12,978 bases of DNA from Planctomycetota bacterium (GTDB lineage Bacteria > Planctomycetota > UBA8108 > UBA1146 > JAJFFE01): contig JAGQRC010000035.1 of NCBI GenBank assembly GCA_020425835.1, positions 1 to 12,978 on the forward strand, given 5' to 3'. The notes under the pieces are model-generated. The model did no database searches, was not told where the DNA came from, and saw nothing but the letters and a program-made list of their open reading frames with translations. Made by a program: the position numbers and the translations under genes. Below, piece after piece: positions 1 to 9,000 of this stretch; the first letter of the stretch is position 1; each line of letters begins with the position of its first letter.

Positions 1-1313
1 CATCGGAACAGCCGCTCGACCGAGGAGGCGCGGCGCGCGCGGATCGGAAGATCCTGGACGATGGCCTCCAGATCCATCGCGAACTCCGCCGCAGATCGGT
101 AGCGATCGCGCGGATCCCTCGCCATCGCCTTCAGGACGACGATCTCCAGATCGCTCGGGATCCTCGCGTCGATCGCTCGCGGCCGAGCCGGCGGTCGATT
201 CTGGATGCCGTCGATCAGCGCGACGCGATCGACCTCGGAGAACGCGGGTCGGAGCGTCAACAACTCGTAGAGCGTGACGCCCAGCGAGTAGATGTCCGAG
301 GTCGGATCGCAACGACCGCTGAAGCGCTCGGGTGCCATGTAGCGAAGCGTCCCGACGACGTCGCCGGTGCGGGTCAGGTCGGAGTCGTGGACCTGCGCCA
401 GACCGAAGTCGGCGACCCAGACTTCGCCCTGGGTGTCGATCAGGAGATTGCCCGGTTTCACATCGCGATGCACGATCCCGTGACGGTGGGCGTGGTCGAG
501 CGCCTCGGCGACCTTCGCGCCGATGCGGGCGACGTTGCGATAGAAGTCCCGCCCCGAGAGCGAGGAGCGGCTGGCGCTCTCGGACGGATCTCGACTCGAC
601 GAGCGATCGTCCGTCGTGTCGTGAGGGACGCGCGGCGACGGTGACCCGTCCTCCGGGATCGCGCGGCGGAACGTCGCGTCGCGAGCGAAGTGGCCCGACT
701 GGATCGAACGCGCGATGAAGGCCGAGCTGCCTGTCGCGCCCTCATCGTCACGACCCTTGTCGTCGGCCGATCGCAGTCGGCGAAGCTCATCGGCGATCTG
801 GTCGAGCCCGTGCCCGGCGATGAACTGCATCGCGTAGTAGTCGTAGCCGTCGACGCTCCCCACGTCGAAGACCGGGACGATGCTCGTATGGTGGAGCCCC
901 GCGGCGGCTCGGGCCTCGCGCTGAAAGCGCTCCCGCGCATTGGCGCTTCGGGCGAACGGATGGGGCAAGACCTTCAGCGCGACGCGACGGCCGAGCGCGG
1001 TCTGCTCCGCCTCGTAGACGATGCCCATTCCGCCGCGACCCACTTCGCGGAAGATGCGGTACTCACCGATGTGATCCGGAACATCGATCGGTTCGATCCG
1101 CCCCGATCCCGACGACTCATCCTTCAGGCCTTCGAGGTCGGCGAGCACGGGAAAGAGCGAGCGGATCCGCTCCGCGAGCGTCGAGTGCTCGCGCGCGTAG
1201 GCGTCGACCGCTGGCCGTTCGCCCTGACGGAGCCGCTGGATGTAGTCGTGAGCCAATCGGTCCAGCCGATCGGCGTCGAACGACGCACCGTCTTCGAGCG
1301 AATCCACGGACAC
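1..1313 (-). CDS. Ser/Thr protein kinase, planctomycete type (C-terminus cut off by the window edge)
   Basis: Reading the minus strand from 1313 down gives 437 codons with no stop before the left edge. The kinase motifs are all present: glycine loop GRGGMG (residues about 92-97), VALK lysine K114, alpha-C glutamate E133, HRDVKPGN with catalytic D284, DFG D302 and APE E329. All catalytic residues are intact, so it should be an active ATP-dependent Ser/Thr kinase. Residues 10-60 (DRLAHDYIQRLRQGERP..., LFPVLADLE) match the helical N-terminus usual in planctomycete kinases. A Ser/Asp/Arg-rich stretch of about 70 residues (183-253) sits between alpha-D and alpha-E. The visible end, IRARRASSVERLF, in family members precedes a membrane segment and a WD40/TPR or similar sensor; that part is not in the window. 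Start: GTG at 1313 is preferred because homology-like sequence begins there; ATG at 1433 is in frame but adds 40 residues without kinase character. Neither has a good ribosome binding site. Function is confident, start is not. Confidence 0.93.
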   Translation of the reverse strand, partial: MSVDSLEDGASFDADRLDRLAHDYIQRLRQGERPAVDAYAREHSTLAERIRSLFPVLADLEGLKDESSGSGRIEPIDVPDHIGEYRIFREVGRGGMGIVYEAEQTALGRRVALKVLPHPFARSANARERFQREARAAAGLHHTSIVPVFDVGSVDGYDYYAMQFIAGHGLDQIADELRRLRSADDKGRDDEGATGSSAFIARSIQSGHFARDATFRRAIPEDGSPSPRVPHDTTDDRSSSRDPSESASRSSLSGRDFYRNVARIGAKVAEALDHAHRHGIVHRDVKPGNLLIDTQGEVWVADFGLAQVHDSDLTRTGDVVGTLRYMAPERFSGRCDPTSDIYSLGVTLYELLTLRPAFSEVDRVALIDGIQNRPPARPRAIDARIPSDLEIVVLKAMARDPRDRYRSAAEFAMDLEAIVQDLPIRARRASSVERLFR

Positions 1314-1463
1314 TGCACCCCAACCGCGGGTCGACGACCCTGCTCGGACTCTCGGCTCGAAAGCCGCTACTCGACGGATCGCCAGCGTGAACGGCCAGGC
1401 TACGAGTTTACGGGGCTCGGGCAGGTGGGGCATCGTCGGAGTCGAGAGCGTGGCGCGGTCGGG

Positions 1464-1483
1464 TGATTGCGTTTCATCAATCA
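1464..1483. repeat. Inverted repeat TGATTG-N8-CAATCA in the divergent promoter region
   Basis: TGATTG at 1464-1469 and CAATCA at 1478-1483 are perfect inverted copies separated by 8 bases. The block is visibly more AT-rich than its surroundings and lies midway between the two divergent genes. Size and symmetry suit a dimeric repressor or activator site, but six-base arms can occur by chance. Confidence 0.3.
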
Positions 1484-1700
1484 GGACTCGGTCGTCGCGA
1501 CCGGGGTCCCTGGGCTCGACGAGCCGGTGCCGTCGTCGACGGTCTTTCGCGTGAGTCGGTCGCGGACGATCGCCCGAATCCTTGCCCCGCAAAGCGCAGA
1601 ACTCCGTCCATCCCGGTGGTCGGGTGCGCCCCGTCGAGGCACGAGCACGCTCACCCTTCGCCGGGCCCACGGCCGGAACCGTTCATGGATCGACCCGAGA

Positions 1701-1707
1701 GAAGGGA
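1701..1707 (+). promoter_or_regulatory. Ribosome binding site supporting the TTG start at 1714
   Basis: GAAGGGA ends six bases before TTG 1714. It is an imperfect Shine-Dalgarno match (AAGG core at 1702-1705, 8 bases from the start). Together with the signal peptide that begins right at this codon, it argues for TTG 1714 over the in-frame TTG 1582 and GTG 1624. Confidence 0.5.
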
Positions 1708-1713
1708 CCGCAC

Positions 1714-2880
1714 TTGCAGATCATCCGAGGAATCCTCGTCACGTCCTTGCTCCTCATCGCCCTCGGTCCGGGCTCCACCGCGTGGAGCCAACCGAAAGCC
1801 TTGCAGGCTGTCCTCACTTCGGGGGGCTTGTCGATCGAGGCCCGCGACATCGACACCGGAGCGGTCGAGGTCATCGACCTGGTGACCTCGGGATGGTGGA
1901 CCGGCGTGACCGCAGTCGATCCGATCGGAGGCTTCTTCTACCTGACGCGAGAAAACAAGATCGAGCGGATCGACATGAACTCGGGGACGGTGTCCACGCC
2001 GATCCCGTGGGGTCCGTCGCCGATTCCGATGATGCGATTCGACCCTCTGCAGTCTCGGCTGATCGGAGTCGAGTCTGGCGGAGTGATCAGCCTGGAGTAC
2101 ACCGTCTCGGAGATCGACCCTTCGACCGGGGACCGCTATCCGATCGGCGTCTTCTATCCCACCGTTTCCGCGATGATGCCGTGGAAGACACTCCTCGACT
2201 CGCTGAACCAGCGGATGTACTTCCTGCAGTCCTCGGGCAGTGCCATCACCTTCAGCTGGATCGACCTCGTGTCGGGCGTCGTGTCGAGTGGGCAGGCCCT
2301 GAGCGAGCCCATCGATCTGCCGGACTTCGGCATCGACACCCGGACCGGTGAGATCTTCGCGTTCACCGAGGACAAGGAGTTCTGTCGAGTCGACCCCGGG
2401 ACCGGCGTGGTCACGATCCTGTCGCCGCCGCTCTCGGGTTTCGTGGATGTCCCTCGAGACTGCGTCGACTCCGATCGACGCGACTTCTACGTCCAATGGC
2501 GACCGACCGCGACCTCGGGGTACACGACGCTCCGATTCGACATGGACACCGGCGACGTGACCGACCTCGGCGACTACTACCCGTCCTGGATCTATGCGAA
2601 ATGGCACGGCTTCGATCGCGGAGACGCGAACCAAGACGGCGCGGTCGACATCGCCGATGCGGTAGCCACGCTTCTCTCCCTGTTCGTCGCGGGATCTTCG
2701 GAGTTGAAATGTGACGACGCTGCCGACAGCAACGACGATGGCGTGATCGACATCAGCGACTCGGTGTTCACGCTCGCCGCATTGTTCGTTCTCGGCTCCA
2801 CGCCGATCCCCGGCCCGTCCGCTTGTGGATACGACCCGACCCCCGACTCGTTGGAGTGCATCTCGGGTATCTGCCCCTGA
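1714..2880 (+). CDS. Secreted beta-propeller-like protein with C-terminal dockerin-like module
   Basis: 388 residues from TTG 1714. Residues 1-25 form a signal peptide: charged start (IIR), hydrophobic core (ILVTSLLLIAL) and an A-W-S cleavage site before Q26. Residues about 28-300 hold repeated units of the form 'D.ETGxVxxL..(F)' (for example DIDTGAVEVID, RIDMNSGTVST, DPGTGVVTIL, FDMDTGDVTDLG), which suggests a beta-propeller of low-conservation blades; I cannot name the family. Residues 303-388 are a dockerin-like domain with two complete 12-residue Ca loops (D304-D315, DANQDGAVDIAD; from D338, DSNDDGVIDISD) and cysteines 333, 371, 382 and 387, ending in CGxDPTxDxLxCxxxxC. No catalytic residues are recognisable. 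It stands alone: it diverges from the kinase and converges with the RHS gene. Expected location is cell envelope or outside the cell; the role is unknown, perhaps binding or structural. The ORF and export are confident, the propeller call moderate. Confidence 0.85.
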   Translation: MQIIRGILVTSLLLIALGPGSTAWSQPKALQAVLTSGGLSIEARDIDTGAVEVIDLVTSGWWTGVTAVDPIGGFFYLTRENKIERIDMNSGTVSTPIPWGPSPIPMMRFDPLQSRLIGVESGGVISLEYTVSEIDPSTGDRYPIGVFYPTVSAMMPWKTLLDSLNQRMYFLQSSGSAITFSWIDLVSGVVSSGQALSEPIDLPDFGIDTRTGEIFAFTEDKEFCRVDPGTGVVTILSPPLSGFVDVPRDCVDSDRRDFYVQWRPTATSGYTTLRFDMDTGDVTDLGDYYPSWIYAKWHGFDRGDANQDGAVDIADAVATLLSLFVAGSSELKCDDAADSNDDGVIDISDSVFTLAALFVLGSTPIPGPSACGYDPTPDSLECISGICP

Positions 2881-2980
2881 CGCCGACGCGACCGCGGTGA
2901 ACTCATCCCGGCGGAAGCGAAACGAGCGGCCCCGACGCGGCATCACAGCGGGTCTACCCCCGCAGGGGATGGCGTCCAGG

Positions 2981-3028
2981 AGTCCGTTGAGGAATTGCTC
3001 TCGCCCGGATTGAGTTCCTCAACGGGCT
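2981..3028. terminator. Bidirectional hairpin between convergent genes
   Basis: CCGTTGAGGAA (2984-2994) and TTCCTCAACGG (3015-3025) are perfect inverted copies. With the outer bases AGT/GCT (one G-T wobble) the stem reaches 14 pairs, and the loop is 20 bases. It lies 100 bases past the propeller stop and 10 bases past the RHS stop, exactly where converging transcripts need to end. There is no real U-tract on either side, so it is a stem-only terminator or RNA-end stabiliser rather than a textbook intrinsic terminator. A smaller CCCC-GCA-GGGG hairpin lies just upstream near 2957-2968. Nothing else is seen in 2881-3037. Confidence 0.65.
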
Positions 3029-3037
3029 GATTCCAAT

Positions 3038-6000
3038 CTATGTTGTTCCGCCGTCATCCGTCTTGCTCTTGGTCGCCCCGGGATCCGTCTTCGGGGGCTC
3101 AGGAGTCTCTCCTTCCTTGGTCTTGTTCTCCCGCTCGGCCCGCTTCTGCTCACGCTTCTCGTTGTTCTCGGACGCGGATCCGTGGTGCTCGGTGTCGCCC
3201 TTCACGTTGGGATCCTCCGGGCGAGGCGTGCCGCTGGCCGATCCGTGGTGTTCACGATCCCCGCCGAGGTAGCTTCGGAGGGTCTCCTTGGCCTTCGGGT
3301 CGGTCTTCGCCCGCTCTCGGTAGTCATCCAGGAGACTCTGCTCCGCCTTCCGGAACACCGCATCGGCGGTGCGCTTCCGGTCGTGTTCGTCGCCGGCCTT
3401 GAACAACTGCTTCGCGGCGTCCATCTTCTGAGCCGCCTCCTCGAACGCCTTCTCGACGTCCGCCGCGTCGAACCCTGCCGAACGCAGCGGATCGCCCAGA
3501 ATCTTCGAGTAGGCCCCACCGATCTCCTGGTTCAGCTTGCTCCAGGCGCGGTCGTTGGCGGGATCCATCGCCCGCTTCGCCTTGATCGTGTTCTCCCAGC
3601 CTTCTCGGATGTGTCCGACACTCTTGTAGTGCCAGGTTCCGTGCCACTCTTTCGGATTGTCGCTGGCGTCGCGGTGGTAGGGCGAAGTCTTGTCTTGCTC
3701 GGCATGCAGCGCCGTTCCCAAGTGGTCGGCCGCCATGTCCCGATCGCCGCTGAGCAACGCGCTCGCGCTCTGCCCGATCTCCTTGGAGATGAACTGCTCG
3801 GTCATCGACTTCGCGGTCGCGATGTTCTGTCCGGGAGAGCGCATTCCGTGCTTGTAGGAGTTTGCGGGATCCTGGCTTCCCTTCTCCGTGTCGGTCCGGC
3901 CGTTGGCGTTGGCCGCGATGTTGGCGTAGCGCTGTCCCCCACGACCGAGCTTGCCCCACATGAACGAGGACGTCCAAGTCTTGTGCTCGCTGGTCGCCCA
4001 CGTACCGCGGGGATCGCATGCGTTCTGCGGCTCGTTCCCACAGTAGGAGTAGCCGTTCCCCAGCCCTCCATCGTCGCCCCAGAGGCCGACCGGATCACGA
4101 CTGAGAAACCGGCCCTGGACCGGATCGTAGTAGCGGTGCACCAGGTAGTAGTATCCGGTCTCCGTGTCGTAGAGGCTGGCTCCGAACAGGAGCGGATTCC
4201 CCGTGACGCTCGCGCCGGACCCGAGGGGTTGTCCCGCACCATCGAGGAACGAGGGTTTGCCGTAGGCCGTGTACTCGACCCGCTCGACCACGACTCCGGA
4301 TGAGTCGGTCAGCCCCAGAATCGAACCGCGCGCGTCCTCCAGGTAGTAGTAGTCGGTCGTCGACCCGGAGGCGAAGACGCGGAGTTGAACTGGCTCGTTG
4401 ACCGCGTCCCCGTAGACGTACTGCCGAAGGACTGCTCCGGTCTGGAGATCTCGTTCCTCGACCAGGTCCGAATCGGAGTAGATGTAGCGGATCCCCGACC
4501 CGTCCGGGAACTCCTTCGTCGCACGGACACTCTCGGCGTAGTAGGTGTAGCGAACGAGCAGGACGCCATTCTCGTGAACCTCGAGCAGACGGTTGAACGA
4601 GTCGAAGACCAGGGTGCGACTCCCCGAGGCGACTCGATTCCCCTTGTCGTCGTGCTGCTGGACGATCCCCTTGAACGAGTCGTACTCGTTCATCTCATTG
4701 ATCTGATTGGTGGACGACACGCCGTTCACGGTCACGGACTCGAAGTTGTTGACGCCGTCGAGCGTGTAGGAGCGAGCCATGCGGGGCGCTCCACCGGTTC
4801 CCGGGGAGGCCGCCTCGGCCGCGGGATCCGGCACCCCCGACTTCTCGACGGTCAGTCGGTCGGCACTGTCGTAGGTCCAGACGTTCCCGGTGCCTCCCGA
4901 GTGCTCTCGGCTCTCGTACACCCGCTTGTTCGCTCGATTGTAACCGTAGTCCGTGCCGGCCTGGAGTTGACCGGCCGTATCGGTCTGACGGCTCTGAGTT
5001 ACCCGTAGCGACGCGTCGTACTGGGTGCGGAGCTGCACGGCCCCAGATCCGAGGTCTCTCGCCGAAAGCCGGCTCGGTCCGACGTAGTCGTAGGAGGCGA
5101 TCTCGAAGCTCCCACTCTTCACGGAGGTGAGGCGGCTATTGGCATCGAAGTATCGACGGGTCAAGCGGCCGCTCGGGTAGAGCTGCGCGGTCTGGTTCCC
5201 GACCCCGTCGAAGGATCGATACACGTTGAACGTGTCCTGACCCTCCACCAGCTCCCGCCCGAGAGAGTCGTAGTAGAAGAGGGTCGCGTGGTCGTCGGAG
5301 GGGTTGGTGGGATCGTTGTTGTCGAACGTCGCGACGACCCGACCCGACCCATCGTACGTGAACGTCTGATGGTCTACCCCGCCGAGCCCCGGCGCGCGAA
5401 CGATGTCGACCTGGGTCATCCGACGTCGGGAGTCGTAGAGGTAGGTGAACTGGGATCCCATCGCATCGGTCCCTTGGATGACCTGGTCGTTCCGATCGTA
5501 GAGCGACGTCAGCGACGTCTGATCCGCGAAGACGGTCGACGAGTGGCGGTTCAGACCGTCGTACTCGTAGCGAGTGATGTTCTGGTTGTCGTCCTCCTCC
5601 TCGTGGAGCCTGCCGTTGAGGTCGTAGCGCAGCACCTTCCTCACGATTCCGTCACCGGCCTGGCTGACATCGATCGCTCCCGATCCGTCGCCGGTGTCCC
5701 GGAGATGATGCTCGACCAGGATCAGGCGGTTCGCGAGATCGTACTCGTAAGCGGTGGAGTTGCCGTTCCCGTTGATCGGGAGGTCGGGGAGCCCACCGAT
5801 CTCGGCGTGGTCTCCGTGGACATCGAGATCCGCGAGAGTTCCGAGCAGCGCCCCGTTGGCGTCACTGACGTAACGAAGGTTGTTCCGGCTGTCATAGGCA
5901 TAGCGAGCGACGTGTCCGGTATTGTCGGAGATCGCCGAGATCCGGTTCTGGTCATCGTAGAAGCTCCACGTCGAGTGAAGGACCAGACTGCCGTCGCTCG

Positions 6001-9000
6001 CGCGAATGTCGGTCATGTCCTTTCGGATCAGGTTGCCCGCTCGGTCGTAGAAGAAGTCGACGGAATTGCCCTCGGGGTCGGTCCTCGACGTCTGGCGATT
6101 GAGCGCGTCGTAGGTTCGCGAGTTCACCTGGGCATTGTCGTTGATGATCTGGGACAATCGACTGTTGAGGTCCCACACGAACCGTGTGGTGACGAGCGAG
6201 TCTCCGGGCGTCAACGGACCGTCGGCTGTCGGGAGCGCGTTGGCGATCGGGAAGATCGCTTCATCCGACTGGAACTTCCGGCCGAGCTCGTCGAAGGAGG
6301 AGCGGGTGAGGGAGAGCAGGCCCTGGCCACCGTGTCCATCGTCGCCGTGGAATTGAATCTCGGTCACGTTGTCCTCGGGGTCGTAGGTCACCGTTCCGTA
6401 GTTGCCCGCCGCGGGGCTCTGTTGGATGACGACTCTCCCGAGCCCGTCGTACAGCATGGTGGTCTCGTTCGACTCGCCGTCGACCGTTCGACTCGGGAGA
6501 CCGATGAGCGCGTAGTCGACCGAGGTCGTGCTCGCCGTCGGCAGATCGGGGATCGCGACCGTCTCCGTGATGTTCGCGTTGCAGGCGAGGACTCGGAACT
6601 CGGGAGCGACCCCACCTCGCGTCACCTTCCAAGAGAGATTCCGCTCGTCATAAATCCGCGAGACGACGTTGTCGGGTTGATTCGCGCACTCTGGGAGGAG
6701 CTCCAGGACCAAGTTCCCCTTGCGGTCATAGCGATAGCGGCGGACGAGCTCGGTGGTCGCGTCGGCCGACGTCCGCTCCTCGACCACGTGGTCGAGCATG
6801 TCGTAGGACAACGACGTGGCAATGGGAGTATCGGTCGACTCCCCAGCCGGATGGAGGTCACCTCCAAACGTGGGTACCACGTTCGAGAGCTCCCGACGGA
6901 CGAGATTGTCGTTGAAGTCGTAGTATAGGCTCGTGACGTAGCCGTGTTCGCTCGTGATCTGCACCGTCTGGTCGAGTTCGTTGAACGTGACTTGCGTCTC
7001 CTTGCCTCGGCCGTCGATGTGCTTGGTCCTGCGCCCCAAGTAGTCGTGCGCGGATCCGACGATGATTCCGTTGGGATCCGGTTCCGGGAAACGCTGCTGA
7101 TACAGATAGCCACCTCCGAGGGCTGGATCACCGCTCAACGGACCACTCGGGGGGTCTGGCGTGACGGTCACCCCGTCGGGCGTCTGTTCGGTGTGGTAGT
7201 CGTAGAACACAGTCTGCGCCAGTGGATCGGTCACGGATATCAACTGGGAGAACTCGTTGTAGGCGTACTTGACGACGACATCGCTCGAGGGAACGAACGT
7301 CGGGGTCGGCGTGAGAGGGTCCTGGAAGACCATCGGCGTCGGCGACCGTGACGTGATGACGTTCCCGACGGTCTGATCCGTGACCGTGTCGCCGTTGAGA
7401 TCACCCAGGTCGTACGAGCTGGCGTCGTTCATCGGCACGACGGGGATCGTGGTCCAGTAGGTGCCGAGCTTGGCGAACATCTCCGCTTGAGTGACATCGA
7501 TCTCCCAGTCGGAGATCAGGTCCCCGAGCGCCGATACGGCCAGGAAGTCCCCCTCCTGGTAGTCGAAGGTGTCGAGTGTCATGTAGCGATCCGGACCGCC
7601 GACGCCCCCATTGGACGGCATGTAGGTCGCGTCGTTCCCGCGCGGGGAGACGGTCGCCCGAACCTGGTTGTACAGCGGCTCGTAGATCCAGACGTTCACG
7701 ATCGGTGGCGTTCCGTCATCGGGAACCGGCCAGTCCTCGGTCCGCAAGATGTTCCCACGCTGGAAGGCGTCGATAGCGTCCTCGTTGTAGACCTTGACCG
7801 TTCGATACCCCGGTCCTTCTTCCAGGATCACTTGCCCGTTCGAGTTGTAGTTCCGGAACGTGACATACGCGGAAGGATCGGTCGAGGGACGCATCGGCGG
7901 TACGTAGCCGGGTGCAGTCGCGAGGAGCGCACCCGCGACGTCGTCCTTCGTCGGGCCGAGGTTGACACTGACGAGGCTCGAGATCCCCGTGGAGTCCGAG
8001 ATCGCGGATGGATCCAAGCGACCGGTGAAGTCGAGAGTCACGCGGTCGTTCCCCTGGTTCGAGAAGATCGTCAGCCGGGTGTTCCCGTTGGGGTCGACCG
8101 ACAGGGATCGAGCGCTCTCCTGGAACCAACCGTGATTCGAGGACTGCTCCTCGTAGCGGAAGATGTTCACTCCTCCCGCAGAGATCGTCTGTCCGGAGAC
8201 CGTCGCCTCTCCCCCGTACAACTGACGAATGACGCGCGTTCCACTGTAGACGTTCTGGATGAACGGGGTCCCTTGGGTACCCGCTGGCGCACCGGCGACG
8301 CGATTCGGGTCGATGATCTTCTCGATGTTGTGGCGCGCGATCGAGTTGGTCGGATCTCCGTAGACATAGGACGTGACCTTTCCGTCGGGGAAGTCGTTCC
8401 CGTTCGGCGTGCCGAGCACCAAGGGCGATCGAACGTCGGTCAGGTTGCCGTACGCGTCGAGCGTGTAGACGACTTCGCGACCCGTGAAGTCCCGAACTCT
8501 CAGCTCATTGGTGCTGCGGATCAGCTCGATCTTGCGCCCCAACGTGTCGTAGATCCGCTCCAGGTGGGAGGCGTTGGCGGGGACGCCGGTGAACGAGTAC
8601 TCGAGCCGGAACTCGTCCCCGTGACGCGTCTCGAGCTTGGTCAGCGCATACTCCCAGCCCAGATAACCGGTAGCCTGGGTGCGGGCACCGAACGTGAACA
8701 CCGTCCCGTCGGAGTTTCGGAGCTCGAAGTGGGTCGGAGGGGTGTAGACGTGCGCCGGAGGTGGCGAGAAGCCGTCTCCGACCGAGTGCAGCTTGCTGTA
8801 GTACCCCGTGGGTGTCTTCCAGCCATCGGAGGTGAACTTGAATCGATCGATCCTCGTCTCACCGTCGTAGTAGAACGCGGCGTCGGGGACGATCGCTTCG
8901 AGGTACCCCGGCCCATCTCCATCGCCCGAGATCGGTTCCCCGAACTCTCCGACGGGTCCTGGATAGATGGCGACGTAGATGTGTTTCAGGCGCAGCTTGA

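Larger units (their letters stand above)
1314..1713. other. Divergent intergenic region between the kinase and the propeller protein
   Basis: About 400 bases lie between two genes pointing away from each other, so promoters for both should be here. I see no convincing -35/-10 pair, which is usual for a high-GC genome. Open frames through this stretch in several frames look like GC-rich chance frames: no signal peptide, domain or Shine-Dalgarno sequence supports them. If the kinase actually starts at ATG 1433, the region shrinks to 280 bases. One short inverted repeat (1464-1483) is listed separately. Confidence 0.6.

Noticed and set aside
690..2351. Plus-strand frames over the kinase and the divergent region (690-1466, 1467-2351)
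   Set aside because: The first is antisense to the kinase; the second overlaps the propeller gene in another frame. Neither has a ribosome binding site or domain.
2620..2877. Cellulosome component on the basis of the dockerin-like domain
   Set aside because: No scaffoldin, no carbohydrate-active domain, and this Cys-ended variant is known as a widespread planctomycete C-terminal module rather than a cellulosomal dockerin.
1651..2946. 431-codon minus-strand frame opposite the propeller protein
   Set aside because: The plus strand has a signal peptide and dockerin-like module; the minus product is Arg/Asp/Val-rich low complexity.
2981..3028. Hairpin as a transposon end or integron attC site
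   Set aside because: It has no target duplication, integrase or recombinase nearby, and its location between two convergent stops fits transcript ending better.
4100..8400. Regularly spaced similar segments as a possible CRISPR or tandem DNA repeat
   Set aside because: The similarity is at protein level (YD repeats, with codons for Y-D and G-N recurring), not exact DNA repeats with unique spacers.
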